Source: Ascaris suum
Lineage: Eukaryota > Nematoda > Chromadorea > Rhabditida > Ascarididae
Reading direction: 5' to 3'
Assembly (NCBI GenBank): GCA_013433145.1
Contig: CM024178.1
Span: 9,843,260 to 9,907,259, forward strand
DNA length: 64,000 nucleotides
The notes beneath the pieces are model-generated. The model saw only the letters and a list, made by a program, of their open reading frames with translations, searched no databases and was not told the origin of the DNA. Numbering within the stretch: position 1 is the first letter of the stretch; every line of letters begins with the position of its first letter. Position numbers and translations under genes: made by a program. This document shows, one piece after another, positions 27,085 through 55,967 of this stretch.

Positions 27085-28211
27085 TCAAGTACGTTGAGCA
27101 GTAAAATCGACATTCTCCATAACAACCATTCCTTGTATCTCTTGTTGCTCGCCAACATAGACGTAATTCTGAAACTGCTGAAAAGAAATTAGATAACGCT
27201 CATCAGCTGTTAACAGTCCAGTGAATTCTACTACAAATATACACCTCAAGAATAGATAATAAAATTAGTAAAAACAATTCTTTTCCATCCCCTTCGCCAC
27301 TTTCTATCCCCTCCTCCTATTCGGAAAAACCCCGTCGAATTAGCTCTTCTCCTTCTCCTCCATCAGTAAAATCATAACGAAATGGCTGCAACAAAGCAAG
27401 TGAAAATGCTCATTGCAAACTAGGTAAGAAGGATACACGATCTATTCATTCGTTTGTCACTTATTTCGAGAGATCTTATTTCATTCATTCGGTGGAAAAT
27501 TACAGAAAAAGTTTCAAAAATTCGTCTAACACCAAAAGCTATTACTTTCTAGATAGATGACAAGAGATGACATATAATAGTCTCCAGACTATTTATGCAA
27601 AAAACGGAACCGCAACTGCCCAAACATAAATTGAAACATTCAAGCGCATAGTTCGGCAACAAAAATTACTTCAAAGCATATAAACAACACCTACAAGAGG
27701 TTGAGACCTTCGCAATACAATCAATTCCGCTGGCATAATAACTCCGCTTGGCGATGGTTTCACTAATTCATAACTTCCAGACGTGTATGCATGTTGTGAT
27801 AATGACGTATTTAAATATTTTGGTAATTTGCCTAAAAATTCGTAAAGTTTCAAATTAATATAAAACAAAATATATGCAGATAAAAGATAAGAAAATAAGC
27901 ATATTAGTAATTCCAACATATTTTGCACTTAATAATGATATAATTCAGTAGGCGACTGAACAAAACAATACGATTCATCTAAAGTATTTGCTAGAGAATG
28001 AAAGCGTAAGAAGTTTCTTCCATTTTATTTACGAGCCATTTGGTACGCAGCTGAGACTATTCACATATCCCCTCCCTGAAAAAGGGAAAGACGGCAAATT
28101 TATAAGAATCAAAAAATGAGACAATGATAAACTTAATTTTCGATGGGACGGATCTAAATGCTTCACTCAAACGATCGGCAGCCCTTTCAAGCTCCTCTTC
28201 TTCAGTGTCTG
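27085..28211 (-). CDS. Unidentified protein, C-terminal exons (5' end not found)
   Basis: Three minus-strand blocks join in phase: 28173-28211, 27695-27831 and 27085-27177, ending at TGA. The first is strongly acidic (DTEEEELERAAD). The second contains KLPKYLNTSLSQHAYTSG and VIMPAELIVLRRSQPL. The third reads QFQNYVYVGEQQEIQG then VVMENVDFTAQRT. The first junction splits an arginine codon (C|GC); the second is phase 0. A start exon with phase 1 is still missing between 28211 and 28938. The frame also extends upstream of the middle exon to an ATG at 27928, but that part is a T-rich run leading into a TTTTTAG acceptor and looks intronic. No family is recognised. A different phase choice at the second junction gives a cysteine-rich reading with a transmembrane helix, which I consider less likely. 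Confidence 0.42.
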
Positions 28212-28937
28212 CTGCAATTCGAAAAACTGCTTAAAAATTTTCGTGTTTATTCAACAAATAAAAACAAATATGACTGGAAAATAACACATAAAATACAATT
28301 AAGGGTAACGTTCTTGGACGCAAAAGCTTATGGATCTCTTTCCTCCATATGATGCATCTTAAAGACGACGAAATCATTCACCCCTTGGTCAGTAGAGAAT
28401 GCATGACCTGAGTCATGCTAGAGACTCATCACTACAAAATTACCCAACGCTTCGGGGATTTTAAAAATCAATTTGCAATTCTTGTACAACATATCTGAGT
28501 TCGGATCCAATCCATCTCTTATTGTTAGGCTAATAATAGTAAAGAAATCTTCTGATTAAGAATTTATCACTCATCTTCTTGGATAACAAACTATACTACC
28601 TTAGAATTTGATATATTCCAATTGCCGCTTAAAACCATCAAATATCAAATATCCCTACCTAGGTGCCAGAAGTTTACGAAGAAGCTTAATTTCTCAAAGA
28701 CTTATATATTCTCGCAGAAAATAGCACATGGTCAGTAAATTAGTGCTGAAGTTAACTCATAAATTCCGGAACATCGTATCGACAAAGATATTCTATCAGA
28801 ACAAAAAAAAAATCCCAAATAAAAAATTTTTCAAACGAATGCAAGAAAAAACATAAGAAAAAAAAACAGCATTAACCACGATCAACAAATATAACATCTG
28901 AAAATGAGCGATTATTTTACGGAATGCAAAATGAATA

Positions 28938-31900
28938 TCAACCTTCCTCTTCCACAAAGCGTAATTGTAGATCAGCAATAAACTGTTGTGGTGCAACAAT
29001 ATTACCCACTTCATCGACACCCATATATTCATCATAAACGACTTCATCGCTGATGTGCATTTGATTTGCACATACTGCATCGACCACATTTGCATATTGA
29101 TTTCCGGATGCCACAAAATTCGTATCAATGAAACTTTCATCAACAGTGGATGTTGACGTATCGCTACAGTAAAACATTGCTGCACCATTGCAAGCCTCCT
29201 GTGGTATGTTTGTTGATACGTCGGTCACACGTATCGCCCCATCATCAACCGTTACGGATATACCATCTGTGGCCGTCGGCAGATCATCACCGATCACATG
29301 CTCCTCTCCACAGAAATCAATCTGAAAACCTCCCTGCTCAGGAATTTTAATTATTACGTCCCCTCACACTCTCCCCCTCTCCTTCTTTTTGATCTGCTCT
29401 GGTACATCTGTCTGCATGCCTCAAATGCACAATTTTGACTGCAAACAACTCGTTAACATACAAGGATCAGCCATTCCATACCTCTAACATTATTATAAAA
29501 CACGAAAGTAAAAAGATGACAGAACGATCATTTCACTTTATTATGTGTTATAGTCTTTTGACACCACAGTGAGCAGGAACCTCTTGTACCTGCTTAGATG
29601 TATGTATTGTACATATAACCTAAAGGTGAACAACAGGAAATGAATTGTACACATAATCTACTAAAAAAGCAGTGAAAGTAAATCGGCTGCATCATTGCTT
29701 ATTATATTACATTAAGATGCATATAAGCGAAACAAGGACACTTTACAGAAATATATACACAACAATTAACCTCTATTCCCGCGAGATTAAAAATCACTTC
29801 GAATTTCGAAGAGATGACTAATATGTGAAATATCCACAAAAGCCAAAATGAAAACAATAATATCCCTTTTAATTAAAAGCAGTAACTTCATTTTCAATGC
29901 CAAGTGTATGGAGCTGCCCTTAACTTTCAGCAAAACAAAAAGCGCCAATTCCCCTAGAAATATAATAATATAAAAATTTTCTATAACACATGTTTAGGAA
30001 CGCATCAAATATCCGCCCATTCACAAAATCGGGCCTATATAACCTCTAAACAGCAGCAACAACAAAATGATCGGATCATGAACCTGATCGGCACTATATT
30101 GATCGAGTGCAACGGCATCAATGGTGTTGTCATCATTTGCATGTTCATTGACCGACTCACAACGTACACCAACCACCTTATGCAAATGCTCAATTCCAGC
30201 ACTTGAATCAGCATCTATATTTCCGATAGGATATAGATTTGCACTAAATTTTCGCTGAAATTATGAAGATGAAAATTACTGAAGCCTATTACCTAATAAG
30301 ATCTGCAGCAAGTCTGTTCATGTATTCGACCCTAATCCAGTATCATCCTCCTCCTCCATTCCACCTCCCCCTCCCCACCCCCTTCCTTTATATCATGGTC
30401 TTGCCGAAGCCTTATTCATAAGGACAAAAAATCTAAAAAAATCATCATTTAAAATTTGGTAAATGGTTAAAAGCATCTTGATCGATAAAAAAAAGAGAAG
30501 AAACAAATTAAACAAAACATACAAATACCTCTGCTTCTTTCACAATTACAAATGTGGCACTTATTCACAGCTCACTGCCATTCATATTATATCAATGAAT
30601 ACGGGTGGGTGGGTTATGGGGGGAGGGGGGGGGGGGGGAAGGGAGCATGAGGATAGGAAGGAACAAGACGTGAACACTGAATCCCAAATCTTAAAATTTA
30701 AGCGCAAATAGGGCCTCCCTCGTTCTCTTCATCAATTATTTCGCAAATGAAAAACTACGTCACACTTTTCTCTTATGAAAGCTAGAAAATTTCAGACTTC
30801 CCATCAAGCGGACTTCAAAATATACTCTTATCTATACCCTCTTAAAAAAGGAGTAAACAAAATAAACAATCGAGCAAAACAATTGCAAACACGGATATTC
30901 TTGTAATACTAAGTAATCTTTTCATTATAATAGCTAAATTAAAACTGACCTACCTGTTTGAAACCTGTATGGCAATGCATTGAAAGAGGCTCACAGATTT
31001 CTCCATTTCGTAGCAGTAATGAATTTATACTTGCTGGCGTATCATTGCGTTGACAAGTATCAATACCAAACAACTCCTAAAAAAGACCGAAATTGTTCAT
31101 AAAATGTTTCGTAATAATTATAAAATATCACCTCGGGATATTTCCTTAACGATCGGCAACCACAGCTTCTCACTTGTGTATCATCTATAGTCGATTTCGG
31201 ATCATCAATGCATAAAACAAATCGGAAAGTCCTTTAATAGCGACTAAATGTTTTATCACTTCGTCATTCATTCAGCTTGAACGATAATCACGTTTTATAT
31301 CAATCTATATCCGAAAGCGATATGATATGATACATGATATGAAAGATTCATCCCATCTCAGGCACTAATATATGAAAGAATAAATTATCAAAAAGAGACC
31401 TCACGTAATGATTCCGTGGGATGTTCATCAGAAGAAGATGGCACCTCTTTCTGTAGTTTAAGCTCCAATGCAAGCCGATGCTGCTCACGACATAAACTAA
31501 AACACTTCAGCACATAACAACTGCAAACTCAAATCGCATAGGTCGAGGATTAAATATGACCGATACATTTCTTATCCTACCATTTCAAAAATATGTACAA
31601 AAATGAGAATTGAGCAATATATAATAAAACAATTCATATAAAGGCAACATTTTCGCCCCCCCTCTTTCCAGATTGGGAGGGGTCATCGTTGGTTACCAAG
31701 GTTCCCAAAAATACCGCTAGGACACTCATTCTACAAAAACAAAGGTATAGATGGACGGTAAAAGTAGACATTATGCGCCAAATGAAATAAGATGCCCCTA
31801 AATTCGACTGGGTCATCTTTTCATATACCATCTAGTTTTCCTAAACACTGCTCACTTTTCTTCTTTTTGCCAAATTAAGCAGGAGGCATTTAAATTTTAG

Positions 31901-33588
31901 GCTCGTAGAGGTAGCATAATTATGGATATTCTCAACTGAATCCTGAAATGATTGCCGAGAACTACAAGAAAAATATTACAATTACATGGATACGTTCACG
32001 ATTACGAATATCGATTTAAGAATAATTCTGCAACGACGAGAAATTTTCCCTTGTTACTTCTTGTAACTTCAGAAGAACCTCGATTGCGTTTCTTATGGCG
32101 AATATTTCAATCCATAGAAAAATCATCTGTACTTTTTATTAATTAAAAATGAAAAAATAATTGTTTATACTAATTTTTAAATAAAAATAAAAGAAATAAA
32201 TAAACTTTTAAAAATACAAATTTTAATTTTAAATATCTTGAAAGATATTTTAAATATGATTTTATGTCGCACTAAATATATCGACGTAATGAAAGAATAA
32301 CTAAATGATGAAATAAAAATGTAATAAACATCACAACAAATTAGCAGAAACATTTCATATTATATCGAACGAAGCACTGTGGCTAGGAATTCCTCGGCAT
32401 TATAAACGGGAATGGGATGAGACAGGGGGGGGGGGGAGAGAGTGAGGGAGTATATTTGTGAAAGGTTAGAAATAGGATGCAGGAAGCAAAGCAGTTCACC
32501 TAAGGTAGTACTGGAATACATACGACAGGACCAGGTAACTAACTTTAATTTTCGTTGAATGGTCGAGCGCGGCACTTTAAATCGAATCGATGCTTGATGG
32601 CAATTCATTTTTCCACGAAGCACACATTTCAGTGCATCGTATAGCAATGATCGATTGTATTGATTTCGACGCCTGAATATCTATTTTTAATACACTTGCT
32701 TGAGCGTAATTTCTATACTCTTTTTGCAATCAGCTAACGTTTTCCATTCGTCTCGAAGAACATCGGCTTTTTTTTTTTCACGGGGCTTAGATTTTTTGAA
32801 AAGCAACTGATATGCGTCACATGGAATTATAAAAATGTCGGTTCTCTCTCCCTTCCCCATCCCCCTCCTCATCGAGAAGAAACGAAAGATTGTGAAACAC
32901 ACAGCGCACATTTTAAAACTTTGCTTGAAAAATGAAGCATCGCAAAGGAAGTGCTTGAGATAACTGCGGTCCCAGAGATGAACAAAAATGCATTGATTTT
33001 TCAGCCGATTTTCAGCATTAATGCGATTAATGCGATTGTCTTTGGTTATTGTCAAAACAACTGTTCTTCAATTAAAGAGTTATGGAGTTCAGAAATCAAT
33101 CGAGCACGGAACGCAGCGGATATGGTAAAGGTGACCTATGTCATACTTTCATCGACGCAACCACCCGTCTGCCCCCCCCCCCCCCACCCTTCCCTCTCCC
33201 TTCCATCGAACAACTTCAAAACAGAAACCCACTTCTTTAATATTTCTTACAGGCTGGGAATACTTGATTAATTAACTCCCAACCAATTTATTCAATGTCC
33301 ACTCGCTGTCCCCAAAAACGCTATGATTGATTTTTATCTTCCATCCAAAAAATCATTCCTGATATAGTCATATTCCGCTTTCGAAACAAAGAAGACATAC
33401 ATATAGACGATAATCAAACGCTTCATCATCATTCGATGTCATACACTCGGATGGATTACATGATGTTTCAACCAACAATTTGATAAAATATACTCTGCGC
33501 GTAAAAATATAATAAAATAGTAAGCAATAACAATGAGTGCATGAAATTAATGTTACCTTATTTCGGGTGGATGTAGTAGATTCGCCAT
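28938..33588 (-). CDS. Pipsqueak-type HTH DNA-binding protein, complete, 381 aa
   Basis: Nine minus-strand exons: 33557-33588, 33401-33494, 32739-32806, 32544-32672, 31405-31496, 31132-31184, 30954-31076, 30084-30254 and 28938-29321. They total 1146 bases and all junction phases agree. The start MANLLHPPEIR follows a TTATTCAG acceptor. A basic stretch (KSKPREKKKADVLRDEWKT) leads into a pipsqueak helix-turn-helix at about residues 66-108: YNRSLLYDALKCVLRGKMN, then the recognition-helix signature FKVPRSTIQRKL. Psq domains bind short DNA sites as one or more helices and occur in transcription regulators such as the MBR-1/LCoR group. There is one psq motif, and no BTB domain is visible. The remaining 270 residues are acidic, with scattered cysteines and no recognised fold; the last exon alone encodes 127 residues ending in RFVEEEG. 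Nuclear transcription factor or corepressor is an inference from the HTH. The gene sits head-to-tail behind PHF14, 6.4 kb away. Confidence 0.85.
30601..30650 (+). repeat. G-rich tract with quadruplex pattern inside psq intron
   Basis: GGGTGGGTGGG is followed after four bases by a run of G broken once by A. This meets the four-run G-quadruplex pattern with one- to four-base loops. It lies in the intron between the 30954-31076 and 30084-30254 exons, so the pre-mRNA carries the C-rich complement and the G-rich strand is the template. Confidence 0.7.
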
Positions 33589-33606
33589 TGATCACTAAAC
33601 TTCGAT

Positions 33607-33614
33607 CTCTTATC
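33607..33614 (-). promoter_or_regulatory. Candidate spliced-leader acceptor of the psq gene
   Basis: TTATTCAG on the minus strand precedes the start ATG by about 25 bases, with in-frame stops between them. This resembles a trans-splice acceptor, though a 5' UTR intron cannot be excluded. Coordinates approximate. Confidence 0.4.
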
Positions 33615-33619
33615 TGAAT

Positions 33620-34525
33620 AAAGCTCTCTCTCTCTCAAATTGTAATATAATTGCTAATCAAATATAAACAGATTGAGATGTTGTTTCCTGAAAGATAAAC
33701 GCCGCAGAAGGAATGTCTAAACCGGATGCCGATGACGTTGGACGCAAATACACGAATTAGACTGGAAAATTATTTGAGTGATATCAGGAAGCAATAAGAA
33801 ACATTAGCAGTCACACAACGGCACGCTCTTATCTGGTAGGCCTAAATGCAACTTTATATAAAATATGGCATACATGTACCTTAAGAGGCCGGTTCGCTCG
33901 AACAAAGCTAGACTTCATCGAAATCCTCTCCTGTACTGGCTCCAACTGGAGTTCTATTCCGCATAGCGTAAAAAAAACCAGCCCTCGGAAGATTCAACGT
34001 ATCCCATGAGTTACATAACAATTCAAATTAAAAAAGTGAAACAATCAGCACAATTTTACAAACTTGAATATTTGTTTGTAAAACTGTACCGGTTGTTTCA
34101 CAGAACCCCACAATCAAAATGCGATTAATATCAGATGCTATTATTATTCCTTTATTTCAACAAGTCAATCTTAAGTGAACGGTAAGCACTATTTGCATTT
34201 TGTTAGCCCACATTTTAACAGGCATAGAGCTAGGGCATTTCATTAATTGAGCATGAATTATACAAAAATTCAGCAAAACATGACTGCTCCGACTCGAACT
34301 CCAGGTGAAACTAAGATTCGGATATTGCACTCTGAGTCCGCTTAAAAAAAGCACCAATCTCCCACCTCCGGTCTCGAAAAAACCATTCAGTCCCGCTCGC
34401 AAAAAAATTTGCGTCTCATGGCGACTATTTCTTGACTGTACTTCTGCGACTTCGCCATAATGAAACCGAAATGTTATACACGCCGCAAAATACCGGTAGT
34501 ACCGCAAACTAGCGTCGGGCATACG
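33620..34525. other. Intergenic DNA with a faint tRNA-like segment
   Basis: No gene seen. A 124-codon minus-strand frame at 34157-34531 lacks protein-like composition. It covers a segment with GTTCGAGTC, a B-box-like motif, near 34290-34300, but no intact tRNA fold. Confidence 0.4.
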
Positions 34526-34529
34526 GCAC

Positions 34530-35097
34530 AATTGCAGAGAACGATAACACCTAACTTGCGAACCGCGAACCGTGCTGAACTTTGCACCATGCTACGAACG
34601 CAACACTACCTTACTCTGCACTCCGCCCGCCGATGCCTGTCAGAGCAACGCAAAAACTTCAAATAGCAACATACAATTTTTTTAGACGCATGCGATTTTC
34701 TGCACTCATTGAATTCAGAATGTCAAATAACATATCCGTACAATATTTCAGGTCAATTGGAGTAGGCAAAGTGCACTTGCTGGACGGCCCATCGTTCCCT
34801 GCAATCTTGTACTGGTGCATCACAGGAACTGGAAAACGTAATAAAAGCATGCGATTTTTTTGCAATGGTTGAATTCAGAACGTCAAATAACGTAATCTTG
34901 TATGGACACGTTATTTGACGTTCTGAATTCAATAAGTGCAAAAAAAATTGCATGTTGCTATTAGTTTTCGAGTTGCCATGATAGGCTTTATTATTTGCAT
35001 GCGGAATGCAGAATACGGTAGTGGTGCGTACGTAGCGTGGTGCACAAGTTCGGCTTCGTTCGCGGTTCGCAAGTTGGGTGCCATCGTTCTCTGCTGC
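34530..35097. repeat. Large imperfect inverted repeat built from satellite-related units
   Basis: The left arm (from about 34530) and the right arm (to about 35097) are near-complementary over about 200 bases. Landmarks such as ACTTGCGAACCGCGAAC and GCAGAGAACGAT occur in opposite orientation at the two ends. At the core, 34869-34893 and 34908-34932 are a perfect 25-base inverted repeat with a 14-base spacer. Between left arm and core lies roughly one unit of the satellite seen at 63.1-64 kb, in reverse orientation (shared GGCCCATCGTTC and TCAAATAACG). No transposase is present. It could be a foldback or MITE-like element, or a rearranged satellite fragment. Confidence 0.85.
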
Positions 35098-35099
35098 TA

Positions 35100-38000
35100 G
35101 TGAATTTGAATCGAGTAAGATACTTTGTTACGTAATCTATTCGAATTTGTATCATTATAAACAAGAGGATGCACCACTATATGAATATTCATTGGCCATT
35201 ACGGATATTGATGATGCAAATATACGGCGCAAAAATTATCAAAAGAAAAGATCTATTAAAGAGACAAATATTTTCACTGTTAAGTAAAAGAAAACTTGCG
35301 ATACATACAGTAACGATCATCACACCTTCTCATCTTATGGCTAAATTATGATTTGGCTATCCGGTCCCTGCTTGGAACTGTTTTCCGGCGTAAATTTCGC
35401 CTAGCTCGTATCGGTAATATTGGTGCCATGTTATACCCCCCCCCCCCCCAACTGCCAACCTCTCTGTCGATATGTGCGATAAACCATTTGGACGTACATT
35501 CCTATGCAGTAAACCACTTAAGCATTAAGATATCAACTTGCTTCCCACGTTCCCAGGTGTTTTCAGGAATTCATGATCTACTAGATTATCAATGTTAACC
35601 TATTTTTAGAGATGCTGAAAGGTTTGCAAATCTTCCAACTTTTTCTTTCTTGTTGTAGCTTGGCTTTTTTTAAAAATTTACAGTGGTGCCATTAGTTGAG
35701 AAAAACAGCCGAATTTTTATTATCACAGTCGTTTCTATAACATATAAGCAGTTTTTTCTGCACTTAATAATTGTGTAATTTTAAGGTGGTAGAGAGTTCT
35801 CAAGCAGTTTTTAGTAACAGTTCCGAGGTACTCTCTGAACGACGGTGTCATTCCTAATTTATTTCTAACCTTACCTACTTCTACCTAATTGTTCACAAAA
35901 TTCGAATATCCACGTCGAAAACTTTATTCGTGAGTGTTTTACGTGCTAATCACTGTTTTAAGAGGGTTTACTACCGCATACTCTACAGGAATGTAGGTAC
36001 TGGCTATATTATCTTCCACGATATTTCTTCCACCTAAATGATTTCTAATAATTGTTTCCACTGCCTCATTTCCACATTACTTGAATACGTCGGTCTTTGC
36101 CATTTAATTCCAGGTCTTTCTTGGCAAAGAAGGTTAGGTGCATTGGTAATAAGGTACTGTTTGCCAGTAGCGGACTAAAAGGAGACTAGTAGCACATCAA
36201 CAGCGAGCCTATTTCAGTGCAACATACCAATAGTTTCATACTGACATCGTCGTACCCTAACGACCAACGAACAGAAGGGTAAAAGCTGGCTGGGAATAAT
36301 CTAATACCAGACGGGGACCGACAATCCGTTGGTGGTATTGAAGCAGTTGTGATCCAATGCTAAGCGAGTTGTGATCAGTGGCGGCTATACCCGCAATCCA
36401 ATCTCTGGAAGTAATAATTAATGGTTGTTTTACAAAAGAGACTAGCTGAATACTGCTGGCTTCAGCACTACAGCTAACTAGGTAACAACATCGACTAACT
36501 GGCAGTAATGATTCTACTAGTACTACCTACCACCATCACTCGATTTTTACGGCAGTTGTTAGTACTTATCCATTAAAGTAATTCAGGACTACTAGAAGAG
36601 TTCAGGCCGGAATCACGGTAAGAAGCCAAGCGTACGATCCGATCATCATAGCCCTCCGCTTCATGGCACAGGTCAGGAATTCATCGAAGACCCCTGACTG
36701 GCTGTATAAAGGCCTTTGATTCGCAAAGCTGCGTGGGAGACGACCGAATCTCGCAGTAAGAGCCGAGCTAACAGTAGCGTATATAACTGATTCATGTCCC
36801 GACCCCACTTTTTGATGCCGGAAGAAAAGTGAGATGCCGAAATAGCGGAAATTCATGACCCAGGTGCTCTGAAATGGGGCACAGGCATCAATCTTTGATC
36901 CCAATTCGTCCTGAAGCAAACGGACGACTCTGAAGAAAGCCTCTGTATGACCGCGGTTACCTGCAAATTGCAGCATCCAATCCATGATATAGTGGTGTGC
37001 GCGGCGCGCATTTCACCATATTTGCTACAAAGCTGTCCCATCAAGCACCCACCTCTCGCAGGCTTGGTGCAAAGATCAACACGCAGAGAACGCGCATGGA
37101 GATGACGAGGATTTTAGTGGGCTGCGGCTGGACTAGTTCAGGTCTGGATTCTGACTTTAGTTGGATTCGGTCAGGCCTGAACTTGACACTCGTCCAAGTC
37201 TGTGCCGCCTAGACATGAAGCGATATGGTTACATACATTAATCTCTATGATTATCACAGCAAACTATAGATGGCAACATATGTTGAGGCTTTCCTCAATA
37301 AACAAAATACCAATCCATCGACCAAACATGTCTTTGTACCAACAAAAGTGTATTATCTGTCCGAAACGATCTATAAAACTGCATTATTTTTATCAAATAA
37401 AACAATTGTGCAACAATTTAAAATCAACATTTAAGAAAGAGGGGATATTTTCAGGTAATAAGCAGAAGTGGCAGGAAAAACAATACTCCCGAATAATAAC
37501 CGAACAAATCACAAAATGAACACAAACACTAAAACATTCATTTCCCTCCCCACTCCTTCAGCTTGCATGATATCGTAAAAAAGAAACGAACGCTTTGGAA
37601 CAAAGTTGGCTCCATCAACGCGTGTAGGCACAATGAACAACTACCGGAGCATTGAAAGACGAAAAGGCGATGCGGAAAGATGTAGTGAAGGACCTCTTGT
37701 CCTTTCAAATTCCCACTCCCTCCCTCTCCAGTCATCGTAGGAAAAAGTCGGCCTATTCTGCGTTCTCGATGGGAAGTATTTACATAGCTGAGTGCAGCAC
37801 TAAATTATCAACCGAGCAGAAATACTTGTTTAAAAAATATAATTCCCCTATCAGAACACACATATATTTTTAAATGCTTATAGTTATGGTTTAGATAATA
37901 ACAAACGTTGAAACAAGGTCTGGATTAAATCTAGTTGCAACCATGACCGAGCTCGGTTAGGTTCCAGTCCATGAACATCTGGAGCGGTCAAGAACCACCA

Positions 38001-39440
38001 GGATCCGATTTAATCCATGTGTATGCGGATGATTCAAACCAATAACTGCGATCATAACTACGATCGAATTAACCTAGACCGTTGAAATACGGCTTGACTA
38101 CACACAAAATTCTGGCTTCATAACAAAACAATCATTCGAGAGGGTTTAATAATCAAAAAAAAGGGATTTTATTTACTGCAAATCCTTTCCAAAAAAGCTG
38201 CTCATAATGCATTCAACGCTCAACTTTCTAACGAGTCGAATGGAACAAATCGTCTTCCTAAACTTGTCTCATCGTGGCAGGCATCCTGATATCCTATCTA
38301 GTACCACAATAATGGAAAACTCATTTCTTGGGATATGGCCGTATTGTTAGAATGTGTCATTCAGGACGTTTATGCTTGTACGATGCACCCCTCCCCTCCC
38401 CCCGTCCTTTACCAGCCTTTTTACTTAGCGCCTATTAAGGTCACTGCTCCAAAAAAGCCAGCGTTATGTTACCCATAATTCTTATCATTCCTTCCACTCT
38501 ATTACCACCCCACCTTTCCGTCCCATACATCCATCTCCTTCCCATGCACTTCCAAGTGGTTTTTTCGCTATTCTTTGAAATGAAAAACGTACCACCAGTA
38601 GGAAACTCCTAATAACTTTAGTGCAAGAATTTAGATGTAAAGAAGTAAAGCCAAGTACTATCCAAGCATTCAAAACTTATTCTTGTATTATACAGATAAA
38701 TCATCTACGACAATCTGAGTACAATAGTTGCCAAAAAATCTGGGGTGACTTATAAAATATAATTCACTGTCGACTCATATTTATTGTCATGTTATTTCCA
38801 ACGTTGACCTTTCACTTTAGCCTTAATCTGTATTTCTTCTCCCATTGATTATTACGCAAAGACGTTAGATCTATTTAAATACGAATCTACTCTATTCAAT
38901 TCATAACATGCCACTTATAGCTCAATATGCCCAGCAGTTCTTTAACAAGTGTTACTCGTTCTTTTTCTCCCTGATCATTCCCTTCGTTCCCCGTCCCTTA
39001 CTACCTTCATTTTTTCTCCTCATCTTAAAGACCTTTCCGGAGTTTTCTATTTGAAGAAACTCTTCATAGACTATCTTTAGTAAATCCACGTTTTACAAAG
39101 CTAAGTCACAGCAAAGACTACCAGTATTTTTCAACAATCTTCTTAATAATCCTAAAGAATCAAGAAATCGAAGTAAGAACAAGAATTAAAAAATCAATCA
39201 GAGGATGAAAGCCAATTTCATATGAAGTCCAGCAAATGAATAAGGGATACAAATGCGAGAAACAATGCAAAAAAATTGAGCGCTTTTTTGAGAAGAAAAA
39301 ATCATCTCAAACACCTACCTATGAAAAATTTTCCGCAAATGATTCTCACAAACCGATCAAAATTCAAATATCTAGTCCAATTATAAATAGGACGTTTTCA
39401 CCGCCGTTGCCTTATCTATAGACCTCAGGGTCTGCTCCCC
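35100..39440. other. Intergenic DNA without a supported gene
   Basis: Mostly AT-rich. A patch richer in G and C at about 36600-37200 contains a 127-codon minus-strand frame (36602-36985). Its start, GNRGHTEAFFRVVRLLQDEL, faintly recalls an ankyrin repeat, and RTPLYHGLDAA lies just upstream in another frame. That is too weak to call a gene; it may be a decayed copy of one. Confidence 0.35.
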
Positions 39441-39449
39441 AACTTTACT

Positions 39450-39630
39450 TCAATATCGATCATCAGTCTGTTTCACGATCGATGATTGTGACAACTCCAC
39501 CAAATATTTGGACCGATTCCTTTCCCTGTAGTCAGGATCCTTTAACACGGTGCTTGTGGATGACAAAGCGTCTCCCTCGGAGCAAGAAATCACATCAAGA
39601 TTTAGAGGTCTGATCTTACCCTGCTACGCC
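39450..39630 (-). CDS. Possible terminal exon, gene unassigned
   Basis: On the minus strand a block after a T-rich stretch and GTAG or CAG acceptors reads LNLDVISCSEGDALSSTST, then DPDYRERNRSKYLVELSQSS, and ends at TGA (39450-39452). Composition is protein-like: serine rich and charged. It could be an alternative last exon of PHF14, 400 bases upstream, but no PHF14 donor of phase 0 fits except a weak one (TCA|GTTGGT). It could also be the end of an unrecognised gene. Confidence 0.35.
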
Positions 39631-40018
39631 ACATTCCAAACAATCAGGAATAGCAAATCGAAAAAAAAAACAATCTATCACTTTCGCTTGCACCCTTATC
39701 GCCATCCATCTTCCTTCATGTTGTACATCTGTGCCATGCTGAGTGAAAGACCACCCTGATTATTTTATAATCTTGGTTGTGGGAAACAACAAAGGATAAT
39801 TTAAACAATCTCACAAATTTCAAAACGAGAATGCATTGATAACATTCAAGTGTAACACCCACCAGATACATAGCTCACAAATTAAGTTCATAATAAAACC
39901 ACTCACTGAAAACTTCAATAATTCCTTGTTTCTAAGCGTATCCTTCCTAACTCCCCCACCCCCCCCCCCCTCCCTCCGCTATAATTTTATCCAATCATCC
40001 ACGTTCCCCACTGTCATT

Positions 40019-55967
<15,949 letters not shown>

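Noticed and set aside
26858..27088. Frame with NMHYGFSVHHYTPGYLF on the minus strand
   Set aside because: It reads protein-like, but joining it to the upstream exon needs a phase that yields an arginine- and cysteine-rich shadow reading. A cleaner model stops at 27085.
34270..34345. tRNA-like segment on the minus strand with GTTCGAGTC and a paired CGGA...TCCG
   Set aside because: The T-stem does not pair, no matching acceptor stem is found at the 5' end and there is no A box. At most a decayed tRNA or SINE relic.
36602..36985. 127-codon frame with a faint ankyrin-like start
   Set aside because: Similarity covers part of one repeat only, and the neighbouring piece is in another frame. Not enough for a gene or pseudogene call.
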